In this document: positions 22,665 through 38,389 of the stretch, in pieces
Layout: each line of letters opens with the position of its first letter
How positions within the stretch are numbered: the first letter of the stretch is position 1
Source of the DNA: Sinonovacula constricta
Lineage: Eukaryota > Mollusca > Bivalvia > Cardiida > Solecurtidae
Direction: 5' to 3'
Assembly (NCBI GenBank): GCA_007844125.1
Contig: CM017573.1
Coordinates: 1,264,293-1,328,292 of the forward strand
Length of the DNA: 64,000 nt
The notes under the pieces: generated by a model
What the model was told of the DNA's origin: nothing
Seen by the model: the letters and a program-made list of their open reading frames with translations, nothing else
The model's database searches: none
Position numbers and translations under genes: made by a program

Positions 22665-23089
22665 TGATCCATCTGATTTACCATCCAGAACTTACCCTAA
22701 TAAAGCAAATAACTGACATTTCAATGCAGCATTTCTAGACATTGAGGTCGCTATTTCCAATGACAACGTCTCTACTAATATCTATGACAAGAGATATGAT
22801 TTCATCTTTAGTATTGTGAATTATCCATACCTTGACGGTGATTCACCTCGTGCTACCTCCTGTGGTATTTACATATCACAACTTACAAGGTTTGCACGAG
22901 TTTGTACTATTGAAAAAGATTTCAAGGCTAGAAACCTGTTTATTTCTTCTAAACTGTTACAGCAAGGCTTTCGTTTTCACAAATTAAGAAAGGCGTTTTC
23001 AACATTTTTCATCGCAATGATTTTATTGCTTCTAAGTATAATAGCAGAATGAAAACACTTATGCAAACAATCATAAGCCATTTTATGTT
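22665..23089 (+). pseudogene. Reverse transcriptase C-terminal fragment
   Basis: Frames read HPELTL, then AAFLDIEVAISNDNVSTNIY, DKRYDFIFSIVNYPYLDGD, PRATSCGIYISQLTRFARV, LLQQGFRFHKLRKAFSTF, and after a one-base shift FHRNDFIASKYNSRMKTLMQ. The series FLD..., YDKRYDF, NYPYLDGD, SCGIYISQLTRFAR, KLL.QGFR.HKLRK is a conserved block downstream of the reverse-transcriptase core in a family of animal retroelements. The family name is not assigned here. The frame is lost exactly at the start of R1 copy 2 (23090). The core YxDD region is absent. Confidence 0.65.
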
Positions 23090-23628
23090 TCGATGATTTC
23101 TTTCGTATTTTTACATTTCACTGTTGACACTTTTGGCATATGACGTCATGGCATTGTATGACGTCATTATATTGTTCTTATTATATATCAGCGCTTGTAC
23201 TGTTTCTCTAGTTTGGAATTTTTAGGTTGCCGAGGCTTTTATCTACTGTACATACTGTACACATGTGTTTATTTTCTTACTGTTATTATGTTTGCATATA
23301 AGTTCATTGTATCTTATTAACTCCCGATGCAGGTGCTTACTGTTAGTTGTTTCACTTTGACGGGATGTTGTTATTTACACTGTATGTTTGCTAGAAAAAC
23401 CTTTAGGAAGTGCGAGGTTGGAGCTCTCCACAAACCAGGTTTAAGCACCCAAGTTGGCCCTTTTGCCGATTGACCGTTCCAAGGCGGTAACTGATGGTTT
23501 TTCTTTATGTGTGTTATGTCTCGTCTCTGTGTTTTGTCACATTTGCATTTACCTTGTTTGCCTTTGTCTACTGGTAGATAAAATTTAAATATCTGTGAAA
23601 ATTTTGATAGGACCTTTTCTTATTTACC
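23090..23628 (+). repeat. R1 dispersed repeat, copy 2
   Basis: Aligns along its length with 14654-15208, including the TGACGTCA pair at 23141-23148 and 23159-23166, a tatata motif, and the tail ending cttatttacc at 23628. Here it directly follows an RT fragment in the same orientation and is followed by a psq-HTH transposase fragment on the other strand. Confidence 0.8.
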
Positions 23629-23629
23629 A

Positions 23630-23848
23630 CTGGTACCACTGTTGGTCGTCCGTGTGTAACGTCGACCTCATAGCGCCCACTCGCTGTATCCGCCAGTTTG
23701 GACTTAGGGATACCGAATTTGATTGCCGCCTTGCGAACAGACATTCCATCATTAGCGGCCTAAACTGCCGCTTCCAAGTTCTGCCTGTTCTATCTCGTTT
23801 TTTTTTTCCTTGTTTTGTCGGGACATATGTGCTCGGCATTCTTTCTGT
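23630..23848 (-). pseudogene. psq-type HTH transposase N-terminus (pogo-class), frameshifted
   Basis: Minus strand from 23848: MPSTYVPTKQGKK, then a frame slip in a run of A residues, then QAELEAAV, a TAG, AANDGMSVRKAAIKFGIPKS, and KLADTASGRYEVDV followed by THGRPTVV. The motif MSVRKAAIKFGIPKSKL is the helix-turn-helix of the psq/CENP-B-like DNA-binding domain used by pogo-class transposases and derived host genes. Only the N-terminal 70 residues or so are present, and the fragment is cut at the end of R1 copy 2. Confidence 0.65.
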
Positions 23849-25264
23849 GAACAAAACCACAAATTCATTTACTTTTTATTTTCGAAAAGTGAACATTTTT
23901 ATTTCATAACATACTAATTCAATCTCTTCATCATTTGTTTTTCTCGTAAAGTTTGCCCCAAACAAGACCAGACTGTCTTCATTGTACGGGTCCATGTAAC
24001 ATGCAAATATTTCCGAGAGAAGGTCGGCAGATTCACGTGTTCTCCGTATCAACAGTACTTACAGTTTCAAAAGATATGGGTGTTCAAAAAGACATTCCAT
24101 GTTAAACATATCGATGAGGTGGCCTTTGACTAAACTTTCGAACAACTGTCTCGTTTCACGTGTAACTCCAGATATCGTCCGCACTGAAAACACTGTTGTG
24201 ATTCATGTTCCTAGAAAAAAATGAGGCATAACAATATTCTTCCTAAATTCCTGGCCCCATACTGTAAGAGTAAATAAAAATCATATGTGTTAGTAGTTAT
24301 TGAAATTAGATTAATATAAATTCTATACAGCTACGATACTTATCATTGAATCCGTAGTTGTTTTTAAGCTCAATTTCAAAGTATATGCTCGTGGGTAGTT
24401 TATCGTCTTATAAATATTGTCAGAGTTACCGAAATGTGGTGGATTTACCCTACTTTACTTTTGGGACACCCTGTAGAACGACACTACATATACATTTACA
24501 GGAGGGGTGAGGGTGGATTTTAATTATTTAAAAGAAAATACCAAAGGAATTATACCACAAAAGCATTATACCTCAAAGTTACAATTAATTCATAACTAAA
24601 TGTAGAAAAAAAAAGAATTCTCTTCTGTGCCTTTTCAAACTTTTGTATATGTTGCAATGCTCAGAGGACTTGGTCATATATATTATATTTTAGCCATGAA
24701 CTTAAGTGTAACTCAACAAAACCTTTTTACAAGGCACTGTTGTTTGTACATCTTTTTGCAATGGGCAAATAAACATAACTTACTTTCAACAGGGTTTAAA
24801 CTGAATCCAACAAAAACTGGGAATGGCAACAGCAACATGGAACATTAGCAAGCAACTACCTTAACACATTTTTTTACTAACTCGCTCACTCAATGAACAA
24901 CTAAACGACCAGTTGATAAAAACACGTAGCCATTATGATGCCAGTGAATGTGATACTAAATAAATGAGTCACCTGATTCTGAATGTATATTTAAGATCAA
25001 ATATCTAAAATGATCAAATATGAGATTGCTGCATTCGATGAATTCGATTATATGTATAGAAATGGAGATATGTGGCCACAAGACATAACAGTTTGCTTAA
25101 TTGCCTCCTATTGAGGCTATAGATGAACCATGTAATTCATCGACCTGGAAGCCGATCCCGATATATTAAACTATCTAATCTTAGATAATACAAGATGTCC
25201 TAATTTGGCTGTCATAACAATTTCTAAATTGCTCGGGCTCTATGTCTTATTGACATGATAAGCT
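23849..25264. other. AT-rich spacer
   Basis: No gene is recognised. At 24458-24475 the sequence cttttgggacaccctgta, read on the minus strand as TA followed by cagggtgtcccaaaag, resembles the terminus of a Tc1/mariner-type transposon, but no partner end was found. Confidence 0.4.
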
Positions 25265-28200
25265 TACTGCGACACGCAATCCCTGCCACACACCACACGG
25301 CTAATACGCAACACCTGTGATACGCAATGCCTGCCACACACCACACGGCTAATACGCAGCACCTGTGATATGCAATGCCTGCCACACGCCAATACGCAAC
25401 TCCTGCAGTACACTAATCCTGCAATACACATACACCGCACGCCAATACGCAACTCCTGCAGTACACTAAACATGCAATACACATACACCGCACGCCAATA
25501 CGCAACTCCTGCAGTACACTAAACCTGCAATACACATACACCGCACGCCAATACGCAACTCCTGGAGTACACTAAACCTGCAATACACATACACCGCACG
25601 CCAATACGCAACTCCTGCAGTACACTAAACCTGCAATACACATACACCGCACGCCAATACGCAACTCCTGGAGTACACTAAACCTGCAATACACATACAC
25701 CACACGCCAATACGCAACTCGTGCAGTACACTAAACCTGCAATACACATAAACCGCACGCCAATACGCAACTCCTGCAGTATATTAAACCTGCAATACAC
25801 ATACACCGTACGCCAATACGCAACACATGCAGTACACTAAACCTGCAATACACATACACCACACGCCAATACGCAACACCTGCAGTACACTTAACCTGCA
25901 ATACACATACATCACACGCCAATACGCAACACCTGCAGTACACTTAACCTGCAATACACATACACCACAAGCCAATACGCAACACCTGCAGTACACTAAA
26001 CCTGCAATACACATACACCACACGCCAATACGCAACACCTGCAGTACACTTAACCTGCAATACACATAAACCGCACGCCAATACGCAACTCCTGCAGTAT
26101 ACTAAACCTGCAATACACATACACCGTACGCCAATACGCAACACCTGCAGTACACTAAACCTGCAATACACATACACCACACGCCAATACGCAACACCTG
26201 CAGTACACTAAACCTGCAATACACATACACCACACGCCAATACGCAACACCTGCAGTACACTAAACCTGCAATACACATACACCACACGCCAATACGCAA
26301 CTTCTGCAGTACACTAAACCTGCAATACACATACACCACACGCCAATACGCAACACCTGCAGTACACTAAACCTGCAATTCACATGCACCACACGCCAAT
26401 ACGCAACACCTGCAGTACACTAAACCTGCAATACACATACACCGCACGCCAATACGCAACTCCTGCAGTACACTTAACCTGCAATACACATACACCACAC
26501 GCCAATACGCAACTTCTGCAGTACACTAAACCTGCAATACACATACACCACACGCCAATACGCAACACCTGCAGTACACTAAACCTGCAATACACATGCA
26601 CCACACGCCAATACGCAACACCTGCAGTACACTAAACCTGCAATACACATACACCACACGCCAATACGCAACTCCTGCAGTACACTAAACCTGAAATACA
26701 CATACACCTCACGCCAATACGCAACTCCTGCAGTACACTAAACCTGCAATACACATACACCGCACGCCAATACGCAACTCCTGCAGTACACTTAACCTGC
26801 AATACACATACACCGCACGCCAATACGCAACTCCTGCAGTACACTTAACCTGCAATACACATACACCACACGCCAATACGCAACTCCTGCAGTACACTAA
26901 ACATGCAATACACATACATCACACGCCAATACGCAACACCTGCAGTACACTTAACCTGCAATACACATACACCACAAGCCAATACGCAACACCTGCAGTA
27001 CACTAAACATGCAATACACATACACCGCACGCCAATACGCAACTCCTGCAGTACACTAAACCTGCAATACACATACACCGCACGCCAATACGCAACACCT
27101 GCAGTACACTAAACCTGCAATACACATACACCGCACGCCAATACGCAACTCCTGCAGTACACTAAACCTGCAATACACATACACCACAAGCAAATACGCA
27201 ACACCTGCAGTACACTAAACCTGAAATACACATACACCGCACGCCAATACGCAACTCCTGCAGTACACTAAACCTGCAATACACATGCACCGCACGCCAA
27301 TACGCAACTAACTCCTGCAGTACACTTAACCTGCAATACACATACACCACACGCCCATACGCAACACCTGCAGTACACTAAACCTGCAATACACATACAC
27401 CACACGCCAATACGCAACACCTGCAGTACACTAAGCCTGCAATACACATACACCACACGCCAATACGCAACACCTGCAGTACACTAAACCTGCAATACAC
27501 ATACACCACAAGCAAATACGCAACACCTGCAGTACACTAAACCTGCAATACACATACACCACAAGCAAATACGCAACACCTGCAGTACACTAAACCTGCA
27601 ATACACATACACCACACGCCAATACGCAACACCTGCAGTATACTAAATCTGCAATACACATACATCACACGCCAATACGCAACACCTGCAGTACACTAAA
27701 CCTGCAATACACATACATCACACGCCAATACGCAACACCTGCAGTACACTTAACCTGCAATACACATACACCACAAGCCAATACGCAACACCTGCAGTAC
27801 ACTAAACCTGCAATACACATACACCACACGCCAATACGCAACACCTGCAGTACACTTAACCTGCAATACACATACATCACACGCCAATACGCAAGACCTG
27901 CAGTACACTAAACCTGCAATACACATACACCACAAGCAAATACGCAACACCTTCAGTACACTAAACCTGCAATACACATACATCACACGCCAATACGCAA
28001 CACCTGCAGTACACTTAACCTGCAATACACATACACCGCACGCCAATACGCAACTCCTGCAGTACACTAAACCTGCAATACACATACACCACACGCCAAT
28101 ACGCAACACCTGCAGTACACTAAACCTGCAATACACATACACCACACGCCAATACGCAACTCCTGCAGTACACTAAACCTGCAATACACATACACCACAC

Positions 28201-28678
28201 GCCAATACGCAACACCTGCAGTACACCTAACCTGCAATACACATACACCACACGCCCATACGCAACTCCTGCAGTACACTAAACATGCAATACACATACA
28301 CCGCACGCCAATACGCAACTCCTGCAGTACTCTAAACCTGCAATACACATACACCACACGCCAATACGCAACACCTGCAGTACACTAAACCTGCAATACA
28401 CATACACCACACGCCAATACGCAACTCCTGCAGTACACTAAACCTGCAATACACATACACCACACGCCAATACGCAACACCTGCAGCACACTAAACCTGC
28501 AATACACATACACCGCACGCCAATACGCAACTCCTGCAGTACACTAAACCTGCAATACACATACACCGCACGCCAATACGCAACTCCTGCAGTACACTTA
28601 ACCTGCAATACACATACACCACACGCCAATACGCAACACCTGCAGTACACTAAACCTGCAATACACATACACCACACA
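25265..28678. repeat. 53-bp minisatellite, about 64 copies
   Basis: Head-to-tail units of 53 bp built from the phrases cgccaatacgcaac, ctgcagtacactaaacctgc and aatacacatacacc, with a PstI site (CTGCAG) in almost every unit. Two main variants alternate irregularly (caacacc versus caactcc, and accacacg versus accgcacg). The first 130 bp (25265-25395) are a diverged, longer variant containing cacacggctaatacgca. Long open frames across the array follow from the repeat: three units make 53 codons and repeat a Cys/Val-rich peptide. They are not genes. Confidence 0.97.
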
Positions 28679-31357
28679 CACGGTCTATAGCAGTAGTAGT
28701 AGCAGTAGTAGTGGAAGTAGCAGCAGTAGTAGTAGTAGTAGTGGTAGTGATGATGTTGCAGAGGTAAAAATTATTACATGCCTTTCTGGATTTCTTCTCT
28801 ACAAATTAGCCTAAAAACCAAACTAAAAATCATCCACGTGATTTATTTATTTATTTATTACCAGCGTAATGTAGCGGTAAGAAGTATAAAATAGCATTAT
28901 TATCAGAAAATGTAACATCTTTATGGTGTCTAGGTTCGTGCATTTTCTTTTATTTTCTTAGAAAAGCCAATCAATAAATTTTGTTAACTCAAATTTGGAT
29001 AAATTAACTCCACATTGCAAACACTCGAAACGTTTAAAGCTTCACCAACGTCTTATATCATTTTAATTATATTGTTTGTTATCTCTTTTAGCACATGTTT
29101 CCTTTGTTTGCATGCAACTTGTAGCTTATACATTAACTTTACAACCGTTTTCACCGGGGATGTCATGTGCTTTATATAAAAAGACAAGGTTCTTCCTTCC
29201 TTGAACAACACTCCTTTCTTTGTTTAATAAACAGGAAGAGGTTAATACAAACCGGATTCGAACCACAGCTGCCCGGTGATAACATACCCATGTACATAAC
29301 AGTGACAATCAACCGTATTGCTCATGTTTACATGTTTTATCATTTATTATTCGGAAAGAATAATGGCATGTTAAAATAACACAAATTGTAATGCTTATTG
29401 ATATTTAGCTTTGTGTAAAATGTCATCTGGAGCTTTATCTGATATAATGATAAACTAGTTGGACGAAACGAGGCTCTGTTCAGTTTTCTATGGTTTCATG
29501 CACCTAGTTTAATATTGCCAATATTCAATGGACACGAATGACGGATTATTTTTATCATATCAACAATAAGTCTGCCTTTTTTGTAAAGATATAAAGCTTT
29601 GAAGTGACGTTTACGGTACGGGAATTTCGAAACATGAAGCGGCATTTGAGACACGGTAACTAATTAGTGAATCGAAAATAACCAATGGCCGTTACTAAAT
29701 GAACACACGTCAAGTTATATGAAATAAATAAAACATATCGATAGGTACCTTGGAACATGTACTCACATCATGTAACACTGTCCTGAAGCAATTTAGAAAG
29801 ATAGAACGAGAGAAAGAGAGAGAGAGAGAGACATACTAACAGACAGAAAGAACGATGAAAGAGTCCAAAATCGGACCAAACCTTGTTTTATTTATTATAT
29901 TCTATATTATATATACATATTATATACTTTTATTTATGTGTGCATTTATTTATTAAAAAATACCATTATTACTTCTAAAGGGTTGTCTTACTTTTCTCTA
30001 AAAATAATGCCAGAAAGTATGGAACATTACCTATTAATAAATCTATGTCACAATCCTACTATATATCTCTACCTAGTTGGTTTTCATTAATCAATTTGGA
30101 TTGTTTTAATCTAACAGAGAAATTCAAGGAAACTTCAATCACCATAGAATAGCTATAAAACAATATGTTGCAGCATGTAATTTAAAAAGTGCCTCTCAAA
30201 ATGAATTGCAGCACAACATTTAACACTAAATACTATTATCAAACACAATGTTAGATCTTTCAACCTTTTCATTCATTAGGGTTTTGTTGTGTTGTGTTGT
30301 GTGTTTTTCGTTGCTTTTTATCCTTGTTTGTTGTTAGTTTAAATACTACTTTGCTCGATATGGCTGTACGGATCAATCATTTTTTGTTGCATGTGAATGG
30401 TACTTTTTACCAATAAGGCTTTAAAAGTGAAACGTAAATAAATAATATGACAGCACAAATCTTAGCATCAAAAGCAGTTTTGAACAAGATTTTTAAAGTT
30501 CACTTAATACTATTTTGTTTGTTAGGGGATTGAAGACAGTCTTTACTGAAAGGAATTAAAGATAGTTCACCGCCTAAGTTCTAGTCCCGATCAGGTCAAG
30601 AACCGTTATGTGGGGAGGTCTTCCGGCAGACATACAGAGCGCCGGTTGTCCTACAACGACATCTGTTTGCAGGTATTCCTCAATAATAAAAACTTGTTAC
30701 AAAATGGCATTTTCATCCTGCAGAATAACTTTGCTCCGCGTTAAACTTTTGTGGTATTTACGGAACTTTAAGTCAGCGTAAAACAGACAATAAAAAGGTC
30801 ACATTACATGTATTAACATATATGGAAGAAAAAGTGGATATATTATACATAATTTATTATTATTATTATTATTATTATAATTATTATTACTATTATTATT
30901 ATTATTATCATCATTATCATTATCATCATAATCATCATCATTCATTCATTCGTGTTGTGTTGTTTTTATTGTTGCTGCTGTGGTTGTTGTTGTTATTGTT
31001 GTTATCTTGTTAATTCAATCAGTTAACAGTGTACATACAAAACTTGGTCTACTATTATAAAATTGATTGGGGCGAACTTCCTTATTGTTTCTCCAACTGT
31101 CGTGCCCTGCGTTACAACACTTGTGATTGTCAACGACAAAAGGAAGCGCGACATAATAACAACCAGAACAGACGGGTATGTTTAACATTTAAATTGTATT
31201 TAGTATTTTTAATAAATGATTAAAATGATTCGGTTTATTATTACTGTTATTATTATTATTACTATTATTATTATTATTGTTGCAACTATTACTACTGCTG
31301 CTGCTGCTACTACAAATACTACTGTCATCATCATCATCATTATTATTATTATTATTA

Positions 31358-31418
<61 letters not shown>

Positions 31419-32530
31419 GGCTAAAGGGTTCTTGGTTAAGTCCATCGCAATATGATCTGTATCAAATTGTATTCGTCAATTACACTTTGCTATCCCTGTA
31501 AAGATAGAATGACTCATACTTCGCCCTTTTTCAATAACATGTCGCCTTCTCATAGAAGTTTATAAGTCACACTTCACCCTTAAATCTTAAATTTTGAAAT
31601 TAAGTAAAAAATGTATACTTGTTAATTATATCCAATTATTTCTACGGCATTCACATTGTATTTAGACAAATGAACCTCACAATGCGTTATCTACTTGATG
31701 CCTGAGCCGCCATCTACGCTCTGATGACATTTAAAATGATAAAATTGTGGTACATGTATATATGTTTGCATTATATAATATTACATGTACATTGCGCCTT
31801 TTATAAATATTGGATAATGCTTTTGTTAACATAACCCCATGCGTATTTGTTATTTATTATAATTTAGATCATTGATGTAAAATATTTGTATATATCAACA
31901 ATGTTATTAAACTGAACATCTACGTGAAATGCTCTTCGACATTTGCATAAATTGAAATTGATTTCCACTAAGTGTTATTAATTTTAAACTTTGTTAGTGT
32001 GCCCCTTGTGAATATTATACCTGGTCGTAAACAGATTTTAATTTAAATAATTTAATTTACTATGATATCGTCCTCTAGACACAATATTAAGTTGTGTTTT
32101 CTCTTATTTTTTATACTTTAAACATAATATCTCATGATTTGTACATTATTGCAAATGTCTTTCAAGCAGATTTATAATTAATCAAACTTTAAAATAACAA
32201 ACAAAATTGAACAAGTGTTCTTCTTATTTATGAGTAATGTAAAGAAAAAAGCTGTAGTACACTTGTATTCGTCAATATATGCACAAAGATGACCATACAA
32301 TATCTGATTGCCAAGACAACATACACAGAAATACTGTCCTCTTGAATTTAGCAGACGACACTTCTTTTTTATCATATTGTTTCTCAAAAATTTACGCTAA
32401 CACATTGTATCACGGTTATAAGATAGTTTCAGCTGATAGCCATTTTGTGTTTTGTGTATATGCGTGTTTTCGTGGTACTTGCTTTCGTTAGAACTACAAA
32501 ACCAAAATGTATAACAATCGTGCATACTGT
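28679..32530. other. AT-rich intergenic region with microsatellites
   Basis: No gene is recognised. It contains an AGT/GTA tract (28690-28755), (TTTA)n at 28840-28860, (GA)n at 29809-29831, TTA/ATC tracts at 30848-30945, TTG at 30961-31010, and a 170-bp TTA/ATT tract at 31240-31415. A possible B-box-like ggttcgaatccgg lies on the minus strand near 29255-29267, without an A-box. Confidence 0.6.
31240..31415. repeat. TTA/ATT trinucleotide microsatellite
   Basis: Mixed TTA, GCT, CAT and then almost pure TTA repeats. Open frames of poly-Ile or poly-Leu in this stretch are by-products of the repeat. Confidence 0.95.
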
Positions 32531-32757
32531 TGACTTTGACGTTTGTTTGTTGTTGTTTTGAGATACATCGCAGCGACTTGTTATGATCGTTACAGAGACT
32601 TATGTCTGCGTAGAACCACTGGTGCACCGCAAGTCAGCTAGAAAACCTTCCCGCATTAAGTCCTTCGCCCCGAACGGGACTCGAACTCATGTCGTAGGAG
32701 GCTAAGTAGTCAGGGGAGTTACAAATCGGCGATTCTACCACTACGCCACTGGCGCCC
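32530..32757 (-). mobile_element. tRNA-derived SINE (family B), copy 1
   Basis: On the minus strand the sequence begins ggcgccagtggcgtagtggt, an A-box-like promoter element, and has the B-box-like gagttcgagtcccg. Its body is shared with copies at about 49375-49560 and 53960-54140. It lies about 55 bp upstream of the cathepsin start codon, so it may sit in the gene's 5' region. Confidence 0.7.
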
Positions 32758-32811
32758 CTCACTCCTTATTCTTAAACATGTGTTTTATTCTTTGCATTCC
32801 TCTCCAGCAAA

Positions 32812-37589
<4,778 letters not shown>

Positions 37590-38116
37590 GAAAGTACAAG
37601 TTATGTATAATGTATTAAGAAAGTCCCCTGACATAGATAACATCTCATCTGGAGAAACTACGATGGGCTCTGGACTCATCCAGAAACAGCAAGAGTAGTT
37701 ACAACAAACATTACTACTTGCACCAAACTCTTACACCACACCATGATGCCGACTCCTTGCGAAACTGATCACGACCTACTGTTTGCTCATATAAAATGGA
37801 ATAAAAATAAATACCAAAATGTATGTTATATATTATAACTTATTGTCTCAACCCATTCTATTAGCTATGTACTACCGCTTTATTGCTCTTGTAATAGTTG
37901 CATACAAAAACACTTTTCTCAACCTTCTTTAGATAAATGAGATGCATTGCTATTACCCAACAACGATCATTTGAAAGCAAGTAAGTGATGTCCAGCTAAT
38001 AACTATTGGAGAAAAAAATCCAGGAAAAACTCCATGGGTAGAACCACCATTACACAGCATGTCAGCTGAACACTGCCACACATGAATAGTATTCAAACCA
38101 ACACAGTGAGTACCGA
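37590..38116 (+). other. Cathepsin 3' flank
   Basis: Sequence after the TAA at 37587-37589. AATAAA motifs at about 37800-37810 are candidate polyadenylation signals. No other gene is seen. Confidence 0.4.
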
Positions 38117-38389
38117 ACACAATAGCTCAGGTGGAGGAGCGTCAGCTAGCGGATTGAGAGGTCGTGGGTTTAAACCCCGACCGGGTCAAACCAAAGACTT
38201 AAAAGTTGGTAGTAGTGGCTTCCCTCCTAACACTCAGGGTTATGGGGACAGCATTACGCCTGACTCATCGGTGTCAGTATAATGGATTAGCCAGGTTCAG
38301 TCCCTGGGCACCTCATAAGTGCCCCTGTGCTATGATAGAAATGTCACTGCACAGTATTGGCAAAAATGCCGGTTAATCCCAATCCCACA
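38117..38389 (+). mobile_element. tRNA-derived SINE (family A), copy 3
   Basis: Same family as copies 1 and 2: caatagctcaggtggaggag, gtgggtttaaaccccgac, cctcataagtgcccctgtgc and tail taatcccaatcccac. It is more diverged in the A-box than the others. A short cacagt on both sides may be the target duplication. Confidence 0.87.

Noticed and set aside
25264..28677. Cys/Val-rich open frames in the 53-bp array
   Set aside because: They are direct translations of a minisatellite in every frame and on both strands.
25265..28678. CRISPR-like direct repeats
   Set aside because: The units are contiguous tandem copies without unique spacers, and the window is eukaryotic.
31209..31501. Poly-Ile or poly-Leu open frames
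   Set aside because: By-products of the TTA/ATT microsatellite.
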